NCBI GenBank assembly: GCA_014526335.1 | Contig: JACTAT010000016.1 | Span: 3,593,722-3,657,721 of the forward strand | Direction: 5' to 3' | DNA length: 64,000 bases | From: Chrysaora quinquecirrha | Taxonomy: Eukaryota > Cnidaria > Scyphozoa > Semaeostomeae > Pelagiidae | Shown here: positions 28,301 to 40,300 of the stretch, in pieces | Position numbering within the stretch: position 1 is the first letter of the stretch | Layout of the letters: the number at the start of each line of letters is the position of its first letter | Notes under the pieces: generated by a model | Told to the model about the DNA's origin: nothing | Seen by the model: the letters and a program-made list of their open reading frames with translations, nothing else | Database searches by the model: none | Position numbers and translations under genes: made by a program

Positions 28301-31300
28301 ATGTAATTTAGTAAAGCACATTTTTTATAAAGATGAAATATGCAAACTCAACCTATTTCTCACAAGATATGTTAAAAAAAGTAAGTATTACGACAAAATT
28401 TTATTACTCTTGAAGCTACAGTTTCTTAATAAAAACGGTTTCTAAAGCGAGTGAATTTTTTGGGACACCCAGTAATATCGATGTAAGATTAAGATAATAA
28501 TAACGAAAGGAAAGATGCTAGAAACTAAATTAATTGTGGAAGAAAAGAGCCTTTCTGTCTGCTTTGGATACTTACTTCCCATATGTTCCAATTTGTTGAG
28601 TAGAAATCGCACCAAGATTGTAGCAAACGTTGCAGATGTGTGCGGATTGGCAAGGAAAGAGTTTGGAATGATCTAGAAATATAGAAAGGTAATAAAGCAG
28701 AACCAGCCGAAAAAGTCGTAAGTTCTAGTATGAATTCTCTTTAGTCACCTCTGCACTGAAAAAATGCAAGGACGGATAAAGGCTAGGTACAAAATTAAAT
28801 GAAAATTACCTGGAGTGCATAATTACTGTGAATACGATCAACCAGATACTACGAGGGAAGAACATGAAATGAATTCAAAGTACGAAGGTGCAAAATGATG
28901 GAAGCTTGAAATCTGCTTGAAAGACCGAATCAGTGAGTTCTTTTTGTTTTGCTTCGATTCCACGTCCTCGTAGGATCGAAATAGCGAAGCAAATCTCTGA
29001 TTCGCTTCAAAGAAACGCACCCTATAAAACTGAAATTTGGTTACATGTTGAATTCAGATGTGAAAGAAATAACATACCTCTATTGTTGCAGTGAATACTT
29101 CTTTAAATGTGGCAGTGTTTAGCATCGTGAACTAGAAACAAAAAACATCACGACACTAAGGATAAGAATAGAGATACAAGGAAACTTACATGAATAAAAG
29201 AAAGAAGGTAAGAAGATGGGGACAAAGATTTATTGAAAAAAGACAATGATAGAGAATGAAAGTAAAAATGAGGAAAAATGAAGAGGATATAACAAGTGAC
29301 AATAAAAAAGACAATTGAATAGTTAAAAAAAGAAATGAAGATTAAGTGGAAAAAAAGAAAAAGAAATCGGAGAAAACGATGATGTAAAAGAAGTATGAAG
29401 ATTAAAGAGAAAGAAGAAGAAAGAGAAAGAAGATTGTGAAGATAACCATAAGAAAGACATGATAAAGATAATGATCATAGTTATGATAAAGAGTACGATA
29501 AAGAGAGACAGATGATGACCATAAAGAGGAAGAGAAAGATGGTGATGACGATCAAGATGATGGTGGCGGCAGAGACGACGATGATGATCACGATTACAAT
29601 CATCACAATCAAGTAGATGATGATGGCAATGACGATGATTATAATGATAATGATGATGATGATGTTGATGATGATGATGATTACGATGATGATGATGATG
29701 ATGATAATAATTACGACGACGATTATAATGACGATGATAATGGCGATGATGATGATGACGATTATATTCATCACGATCATGTCGATGATGATGGCGACGA
29801 TGATGATTATAATGGTGATGATGATTACGATGATTACGATGATGATGATGATGGTGATGATTATAATTACGACGACGATTATAATGACGATGATAATGAC
29901 AATGATGATGATGACGATTATGAAGATGATGTTGACAACCACAATGACGAAGGTGAAAGATAAAGTTGAAGATGACGATTATGTTAATGATGAGGAATAA
30001 TTTCGATCGACATACCACTCCGGCAAAATGCTCTAGTATCTCCTTCTCTTCCTTCATTCTGATAAGTTGTGGAGAGCTACATAAGAATACAGAAAATGAA
30101 CCATCATATTCAAAGCTACATATAGTAAGCTTAAGTCAGCTCTTATAACTAATCAGTTCAATAAATCTAAATAGGTTCAAAGTTAAAAAATATTCTTAGT
30201 TTCCACCTACTTGGCCATTTTAATAAATCCATTACCAGTGGGACTAACAGATATCTGGTAGACATCTAGAGCTTCCAACGCTAGAAAATTAACATAAAAT
30301 AGATGAAAAGACAGAAACTGCATGAAATACAGAATGCATATAAGTAGTTAGAAGTTTCAAGCCTTTGTCTTTTTTAGAATTATCTTACTCTTAATCTTAA
30401 TCTTAAAGTAAATCTTAATCTTAGTTTTAGTACATCTTGAAATCAATCTTGATAATAGTCTTAGTCTGTGTTAGTCTTGGCCTAAGTATCAGTCTTTAGA
30501 AAACGTTTACAACAATAAGCATAATGCACAAAGCATAGGTCATTAGATCGTATGCAGCCAACAATGGTAACACTACAAATTGTCTGACTTATTAATAGAT
30601 TCTTATAACGAGTTAAGCTCACGTTTCCCTGATGCCGATGTGAAAAGGTGCAGTAGCAACAAAACTATGTTTTTAAGCTTACCATATTTCAGCAGGCGAA
30701 TGAATATCTTTGTTTCGCTAGGTAGAAATTCTTTGCTTCCTTGAGGATAGACTGGAATTTGTATGTCTTTAAAGAAAAAATAATAACATAATAATTATTA
30801 GAAGAGTTTATTAAAGAGATGATACAGTTGCTGATATTAACTTCAAAGTCAAAGAGCGTTAACATATTAACTCAAATACACCAGGTTGATAAAGAAGAAA
30901 ATGGCAATGGGGTTGCTGTTATAGTCAGCGGTTGAAAACGTTAAGGGTGCAATCTTTTGGAACTTACACTCTATTTCTTCATAAGAACAATTTTACAAGA
31001 ACACGAGCCTGGATTTTGTCCAGATTTTAAGAACAAAGTAAGAACAAGCTGAGGCTGGCTTTTTCACTTAAGCCCTAAGAATATCAGCTTATAATGAAAG
31101 CAAGATAGTCAAAGAGAACGTAAAATGCAAGCAAACAAAGAAATGGACAAGCGTGTTGCATTTTTACACAAACATTAGTCTAAGTAACCGAGGAATTAAG
31201 AACAGATTAGAAAAATTTCAGGCTCAAAAATGGCAAAAACTTCACAGCCAGCCTCAATCGAACCTCCAAAGTCATGTATATGTCGTCTATATACATGACT

Positions 31301-34300
31301 TTGGACCCTTTTGAAATGCACCCTTTTGAAAATGCACCCTTTTGAAAAATGGAAAGCTTTAGAGAACTTGATTTGGAAACAATTTCTCTGTGAAGTCTGC
31401 GAAATCTTCGAGCACTAGAGTCAGGAGAGTTTGGAGCCTCAAAAGTCTCTGATTTTTACCAGATTTGTCCAAAAGAATGGGCTTACGAAGTCTCTACGAA
31501 GTCTCCAGAAGAAAAGAAGACGCAGAAAAGGTCCAAAAAGAACGAATCCTAACATTATAAATCCATTTAAGAGTATAACTTAACAGCTAACATAGTTAAC
31601 TTACCAGCAGGCAACTTGCATGATCCTGCTCCCCATGTGATGGTCTTTACACCACACACTAAAGTTTTAACCATTTCGCGATAATCAGCTACAGAAAGGT
31701 TATCTTTGTTGTTGGATCCTGTGTGGTGGAAAGCAGTAATGTCATAAGCGTTGTTTGATCAGACTTCACGTTAAAAGCAACAATCTATAACAAAATTGCT
31801 TAACTCCTTCACAAAATGCTTGCCCTAACACTATCAGAGTCAATATTTTTTATTTGTACAAAACTTCACAAATTGCGATAAACAGTGGAAACGTTTTCGG
31901 GCATACTTAAAAGCTTTTTTCGTCTGACACTTCTCAGAGTATGAACGTCAGAAACAGACCGAAACAGTGAACTAAGGCGGAATTTATACCCAGATGCGGC
32001 TCGAGTTAGAGTGAGAATCAGAGTTCAAATAAATCTAAGGCCGGATTACACTAGCATCTTCAAGTGACAGTTGCTTCACATTTTTTCTGTGATCGCAGAC
32101 AACGAGAGAATATGACAGTGTAAAACCCCTTACAAGTTGCTCGTAGTTGCTTGCAGATGAGGCTTTGGCGAGGTTTTTAATCCGCTTTAATTGACCATCA
32201 CAGAGTTTTCATTTGATCGCTGATCAAATTGTCCCTCTTGAATTCTTTATCCTTCAAGCAATTACGAGCAACTTTGTAAGGGGTTTTACACTGTCATATT
32301 CTCTCGTTGTCCGCGATCACAGAAAAAATGTGAAGCAACTTTTACCTGAAGATGCTAGTGTAATCCGGCCTTTAAACTGGAGTTCCTTGTTTTTTCAACA
32401 AAATGAGGCTGAAAGTTCCTTATACTGTTCCTTGTCGTGGGATATGTATAAATACTAATTATTACAGCAAATTTATAGAAACTATTCTTCATTTCTAAGC
32501 TTAAGTATAAATGGAGACTTTTGGGGAAGAACGATGGGAAATGTACTTCTGTTCCTTTTTCGTGCAAACCGTCTTGTTCTTTAAAAAAGAGTTTCTTAGT
32601 TTTTCATCCGAGCCTCGACAGTTCCTTAATTTTTAGAGAATTTTCAGCCTCGAGTCCCATATAAAGGTGTTCCTTATAAAAAAAAACGTGTATGCTTGTA
32701 AAATAAAAATTTTTGTCCGTTTAGCCACATCATAAAACATTGTCAACAGAAAGTTTTGCTTGACACAAAAACAAAATGTTTCGAAGTTTTTCAAAGACAT
32801 TCCTGTGCCAATTTTGCTAGTCAAGCATTTTTTGTGACGTTTTCAATGTTAAAAAATTGCTTGCAAAACAGACCCTCGAAGGTTTGACCTACTATGTTTG
32901 ATTATTTGGCCAGGGTTTAACCATCTCAAGTCCTCTTACCATTTTTCTAATATAGCAGGGATGTGTTGCTTTGCAATGGTCTTGAACTTCCTCACAAAAA
33001 CTTCCAGCATTTTCATTAAAATGTCTCTTCCCTGTTAGGAAAAAGGAAGGTTGCTAGAATCTCAAATACAGAAAGAAAAGGTGAAAAATAGAAACAGCGG
33101 AGTGCTAGACTCGCGAGGAAGACCTCTTTTTCGTTCTTTCTTTGTAGTTCTCCGTCAATGGGGCCCGAAATTTTTCAAAGAGGTCTGGGTTGTCGCGATA
33201 TTTTTCTGGAAGATGGGGCGCCATGTAATGATTAACGATTGAGTGGGCCCTGAAAGTTTGATTATACGAACGAATCGGCCATGTTTGCTTCGCCTTCACG
33301 AACACTTTTTCTTTTACAACAACTCCAAAGCTAAAACTAAAACAGCTAAACAAAAACGTGCTGAGAGTCCCGTATGTAGTCTATGAGTTCTAAACCTCCC
33401 GGATGTAGACAGATTTCTACAGATGGCGGTTATCTTGAGTAAGGGAATTCTCTCCTCCTGCAAAGAGCTGAATTGTGACCCCTTAAGGAGAGGTTGTGCA
33501 GCAAACGTTGTTTCAAATACACATTTTATTTTATTTGAATAAAAGTAAAAGAAAGGATCAAAGTCCCAGCTTCTGCTCAACGAGACATATAATCAAGTAT
33601 GTTCCATTTGTGAGTTACTTGTATCTTGTTTCCTGAGTTTCTGAAGATGTTTTCTACATTTATTGTCGCAGATTTCCCTTCTCTCTGTCTTTTATTATCA
33701 TTTGAAGAAACATTTGCTGCACAACCTCTCTTAACGAAACCGCAATACAGGTCGTTGTACGCCGAGAGGATTCCCTTCTCAAGAGCTCCACCATCTTCCA
33801 AAAAAAAAAAATGTCGGCCCAGACCTCTTTGAAAAAGTCTATTGGTGTTTATCATTACAGAAACGCACATTAAAGTTAACTTATAAATTGATTTGAATAT
33901 CTATCATTATCATACCGCGCCTTGTTCGTCACTTTTCTGTCTGATTCCTTCCACAAGGTTGAGAAGCAACTAAAAAGCAAAAAAAACCAAACATACATTG
34001 ATAGGCACATCAATTATAGTTGATAGAGCTCTTTAAAGCTAGCTATATAGTCTTTGAGTTCAACTAAACTTCAATATGGCGAAAAGAAGCGAAAACACCT
34101 TGGGTAACATAAAAAAGTTTCCTTCGGACGACACTCCTTGGATTATAAACGTTAAAAACAGATCGAGACAAATGCGTTAGGCTAAATTCATACCGAGATG
34201 CGGATCGAAATACACCAATCAAAAAGTGAAGCTGAAATAGCATTGTGTTTTAAACACCAATCAGCTTGTAATAAACAGTTGGAAAACAAATAGAATTAAT

Positions 34301-37300
34301 TAAAGAGTCTTTAAGCCTATTAGAAAGTGCAAAAATATCTTAAGAGTTTAGGTTGCAGTTTTCGCTTGCCATAAAACCTCTTAGGCAAGAGTTATCAATC
34401 TAATTCAGGCTCTGCCAAACGGCCTAGTACCTTAAAGTAAGCTCAAAGCTTCCTCAAGTTTCTGTGGGGACGTGGTCTAACCAAGCAGTCTATTGGTGTC
34501 AGAAGCTCGGTGAGGTCGAGGTTCGAGCTCCAACTACGACAGCGTCACAGATAGGGACGAGGTCTCCATTAGTTAACCTACTACTGATATCCTAGGGACT
34601 GGCGCCAAAGACACAATTTCACTTTTACCTTTCTTTGTATTAGGTAAGAGTTTCCAATTTAATTCATGCTCCACCAGGGCCTAGTACCTTGTCTTAGCTG
34701 GAGGCGTGGCCGCGTAGTCAAGGCGCTCGTCTCACGATCGCAAGGTCATGGGTTCGAATCTCTTCGGGACCACTTTCCACAAGCCTACAGTCAACTCAAC
34801 TGTCCATCCTTCCGAGGTCGGTTAATGAGTACCCGGAGTATTTGTTCTAGAATAACAGTCTGGAGGCGCAAGTCACAGATCCATATCAGCAGTATTGTTG
34901 CCAATAACCCGAACCTGCGTTACCAAATAAATATGCTTGCTTGCTTGCTTAAGTATGTTCAAAAATACTTTCGCTATTCGTCGCAATTTCAATCAACAGG
35001 CACATTCTGCGTTCCTTTTCGAGTACAAAAACGAAGAAGTGACAAATCAATTTATTAGCCGAAAATTTTCTCTATAAAACTCTGGCTTACATACCTTGCA
35101 AGACATCCTCTGCATACTTATAAGTAAAGCTTCGTCGTGGACATTCTTTGAGAAAACATGAACAGCGAGAGCCAGGTTTGGCAATGTAAGCATTGATCTG
35201 ACATGGTGCACAAAATCAGCTAAAGTGCTGTATGCCAATGGGCGTAGGCCTTCATTCACTGTCCAACCATTACCAATCAAAACGTCCTCATCAAACAACT
35301 GTTCAATATGTGGTACGAACTCTGTCAAAAGAACATTTTTTATTGATATTAATAAGCAAGTTAGCTGTTGAATTTAACTTGAATATCAATGGACGATATC
35401 CTAAATGTAATACGAAACGAAGACTCCTTTACGCGAGAGAAAAACACCCGGATCAAAAAGATACACGCAGTTTTTTTATAAGCAACTTTGCTTGGCCCTA
35501 GTTCCAAAAGTTGCTTATTTTTGGACCTTTTATGGCCACCTTTTAGTAGCAAAAGTTGCTTAATAGTTGCTTAATTTTAACTGTTTCTTTTTTGCCCTAA
35601 GAATAGTATAGAGGCTAGAAAAACAGCAAAATCTAACATTGCACATAGAATGACTGGAATTATTTCTCCCTGCTGATATTGTTACCATTTGAGACTTGGT
35701 ATTGAAAGTTAGGAACGGAACCCCTCAACGAAATGCCTCACTTAACGAGAAACACTCTGTTTATATGCGAGTTTTGACGACAAATGAATGGAAATAGCTT
35801 CTACTTCGATCAATTCTTGATTGCTTGCAGTGATATAAATTTTAAAAAATTTAAAAAGCTGCTTAGGTTTTTTTCCTGTGGTACTATACGTTGCTTAAAC
35901 TTTCAGGCCTTCTACATCTTGGTTGCTTATAAGCGGCTGCTTATTAAAAAAACTGCGTGTATAACGACTTCATTGCATTTACACGGGAACGGATCAGGAA
36001 CGGATCTAAACTAAGTCATTCGCAAAGACGAATTTCAAGCAGCTACATGGCAGGTGTAATATTCAACCAGAACAGCCAGCCCCTGCATAGATTTAGTCAA
36101 TCTTGATCCCATGAATGATGAAACTTTGAAGCTTTTAAAACATTTCATTCATACACAAGATTAACAACGTATATAACCAAAGAAATATTAGACATTTGGA
36201 CTTACTAGCTCTTAAATCAGTGCCAAGTATGTGTTTCGCTGCGATTAATAACTCTTTTCTCAAGTGGGCGACTTCCTGCAATCAAATAAGCAAGAAAATT
36301 AGAACAATGATCAAATACAAACGCAAAAGAGGCAAAATCAAAATGGTTTTTTTTTGCTTATACAGTACAGTAAAAATCCGTACATGAGAACCTTCGTTTT
36401 TTAACACAGCCTGTTTAGGTTCTTATGTAATGAGGTATATACCATAATCAGGGTGGAGGTTCTTAAAAGAGGTTCTAATGCAAGTGCAAGGGAAAAATAA
36501 ATCATGTTTCAAGGTTTAAGAGCTTAGCATGCCCCTGCTTCTCAATGTTCTGTACGTAGTTTTTTGCTTCCATGAAAGAGGTTATTCCAAAAGCAAGCTG
36601 TATTTAAACCCCAGGGAATGATCCGTGTCCCTTAAATTGAGTACTTCTTTGGACTATTTATTGGGTAGAAAATACATCATTTCAGGCTGTAAGTTTTAAT
36701 AAATGAAGGTTCTTATGTCCGGGTTTTTACTGTAGAACCTCCATTACCGGACACCTATATACAACGGATACCTCTGAAAAACGGACAAATATCTTTGTCC
36801 CAAAGGTCATTTCTTTGTAAAAAAACCTCCATAAAGCGGACACTTTTCTACGTCGGACAGCAACATGTGTCCTACATGTGTCCGTTACATGCGGGTTTCA
36901 CTAAATGCTGATATTTCAAACTATTGGAATGGTCAATTAGAATTTTAACTTGTAAATCTTTTTTCGTCTTTTTTACCTGAGGACAGTAACGAAATAGACC
37001 CAGCATGCCACCAACAAGGTTATTAGCAGACTGTGCTACAAGATCCTGAAATAGATAATTTCGAAATTAGTAAGAGCAAATGACTACAATTAAAATAACA
37101 TATTCCTTTAAGTGCTGCACTACCTGGTCATAGATTCTCTACGGGTCGTACCCAAGACTCTCGCTAATATTGACCATTTCTACATGCCTATTGTAGTAGG
37201 AACAGCTACTTCATGTAAATGTAACGTATGTCTTCTTGCACGTTATGATCTTTCCATACCTTCTATCTATTTACGTAAGTACTTGTACGTCATTATAACT

Positions 37301-40300
37301 AGAACTTTCTGTTAGAACATAGTTGCATGTATAATTTCTAACTGCGCAATAGATCATGTGACTTGTAAATAATATAACTTAGAAACTCTAAAAATAACTT
37401 GTCATTCAGTACGAAGTCAGTACAAAGTCAGTACGAAGTCTGTGTAAAGTCAGTTGATCAGATACATGATAGAGAATCGTCTCTCAAATGTCGTCTGGCT
37501 CCGTGAGTTCTCTGCGCGCACGTAAAACCAAAGCAGCTAAAGATCCTCTGCAACGAACGATCCCGGCTACACCTATGCAGAGGGGGTGGGGACGTGGGGT
37601 CACAGGAAAGGAACAAGACAGTGGAACAGGACTGAGGAACTCGAGCAATAGCAAGACTAGGAACAAGACTAAGAAAAATTAACAATGTCAGAATGAAGGA
37701 ACGGGAAAATAAAAAAAATATAAAGAACATTTACCTGAAATATCCTAGCAAAATATGCCAATATAGATAGCGTCTTGATCTGGGCAGCAGTGAAATCAAC
37801 ATAAATTTCCTTGTTGAAATTTGGGTTTTTCCTGAAGGGAAAAAATGAAAACAACTAAGTTGAAATAATATAGTTTCTTAAAAACAAGTAAAGCTGAGGA
37901 GGCAAGAGTTGAATATTGGAGGGTGGATAATGAAGTGGCCGACGAAAGATAAGAAATAGCTGATAGATCCAAAAGTTGACAAACAGTCAACAAAAGGAAC
38001 AAACAGAATAAAGAATAGGACAATGATAGGAACGTTCTGTGGCATCATGGCCTAATCCAGCTGGCTCGTGGTGTCAGAAGCTCAGCAAGATCGGGGTTCA
38101 AGTCCCAGCTGCGGTAGAGTCACAGCCAGGGTCAAGGTCTCGATTAGCTAACCTACTACTGAGATCCTAGCGACTGGCGCTAAATACACCTTTTCATCTT
38201 CACCATCTTCACAAAAGTAGGAGAGGCGTATTGAGAGATCCATAAAAAAGATGCGAAGACAAAAGACGAGTGAAAATCGAAAAAATTAGTTTGTGTTTAC
38301 CTCGCTGCAAGAGTTGGTTGCAAAGTGATAGTGTTCATAACGAGAGCAATATATTCACTGATAACTCCATGAACATTCTGCTTATAAATCTGATTAACAA
38401 TAAAAAATTTTTAAACGATCAAACGCAAGCACGTCGCTATGTATCATAAGAATGATAAAAATGAATGCTTTGTCCGTCAAAACCATAGAATGGGAATGCA
38501 CCACGACACAACAAGGAGTAAATACCTCCTTTACTTCATTTCTTAAAAGTCCATTGGAAAAAAGCTTCTTTTTGGAACTGATTAATGTAAATGAGGTATT
38601 AATAGAAATGAATAATCTAAAACCAAAAAAAGCTGCTGGACATGATGGAATTAAACCTAGCATCATAAAGGCAGCTTCCTTTGTTTTAGCAAAACCTTTA
38701 ACTCATCTATTTAATATCTCTCTTAAAACGGGAGTGATGCCTGATATTTGGAAAATAGCAAAAGTTATCCCGATTTTCAAAAAGGGTGATAGATCAGATC
38801 CAAATAACTACCGACCTATTTCGTTACTGTCTTGTTTTGAAAAAATATTTGAGCGTCTCTTGGCAAAACGTATTATTTCTTTTATAAGAAAGAACAGAAT
38901 TCTGTATGAACTTCAATTCGGCTTCAGAGAGGGTCATTCAACCGTTCATGCTTTATTAGAACTTCTTGATAGAATATATCAACATCTAGACGAAAATAAT
39001 TCTTGTATCGGTGTCTTCTTAGACCTCTCCAAAGCCTTCGATACCATAGACCACGAAATACTCCTTAAAAAATTGCACTTTTATGGATTTAGGGTAAAAT
39101 ACATGACTGGTTCTCAAGTTATCTTCAGAACAGACGTCAATATACGTCCATTAACAAAAAACACTCTTCTCTCGACGTCATTAAAACTGGGGTTCCTCAA
39201 GGTTCTGTACTAGGCCCAATACTGTTTACATTGTACATAAACGACATGCCAAATTCAATTTGCCCTAAGCCGAGGCTGTTTGCTGATGATACGTGTATCT
39301 TCAACTTTGATAAAAATATTGGAAACCTATTTAAATCAACAAATACTGAACTTAAGAAACTTCTCAAATGGCTTAAAGCTAACAAACTATTAGTTAACAC
39401 GAGTAAAACTAATTTCAGCATCTTCGTACCGACCAAGAATACTAATGTTCCTAATACTAAAATTGTTATGGGAGATGAACTAAAAAGAGCCCATGAGATA
39501 AAATACCTTGGAGTAAAGATAGATGAGAAACTTTGTTGGGAATCTCATGTTAGAAAAGTAAAAAGTGAAATTATTAAATACTCCTCCATATTCGCTAAAC
39601 TCAGGTATTCTATACCAAAACAATGCCTGCTTACTCTTTATGATTCTCTTGTAACTTCAAAAATTGGCTATGGACTTGAAGCTTACGGTGTAACTTGCTC
39701 TAAGCATATAAATGAAATCCAGGTTCTTCAAAATAGAATTCTTAAAATTATTCATTTTAAAGACAGAAAATATTCAACTAACCGCCTGCATAAAGACCTA
39801 AATATAACCAAAATTGACGACTTCTATAGACTTAAAATTTTAAAATTCATGCATAAGGTACACTTTGAAAATATTGAATTGCCAGAAGTATTTAAGGATT
39901 ATTTTTCAACAAATGAGTCATCTCATCAATATGACACTAGACAAAAACACTACTATAAAGTTATTAAATCTAAAAGAAGTGGGGAGATCTCACTCTAAAA
40001 ACGTAGGTGCTCGCCTATGGAATAGGCTTACTCCATCCTTAAAGATGATTCAAAAGAACAAAACTTTCTGCAGCAAAGTAAAAGAGACCATGATCTCTGC
40101 TTATGAATCGTAACTTATCCAAGTTATATTTTACAAAAAATCCATTTTTGAAATATGGTAGATTGAAGGCTTAATTCAATATTCGCTTTACTCTTGTTTT
40201 GTTTAGTTATATGTAGCAGTAGCAAAAAGAAAGTAAAAAAAAAAAAAAAAAATGACAAAAAAAAAAATAATAATAAATAAAAAAAAAAAAAAAAATTTAT

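Noticed and set aside
29323..30057. Long open frames of poly-His, poly-Ile and poly-Met on both strands
   Set aside because: They are translations of the GAT array in all frames; only the 61-nt TRRAP exon 30016-30076 is real there.
34693..34765. Possible functional tRNA gene
   Set aside because: A and B boxes are present but the acceptor stem does not pair; it is a SINE head.
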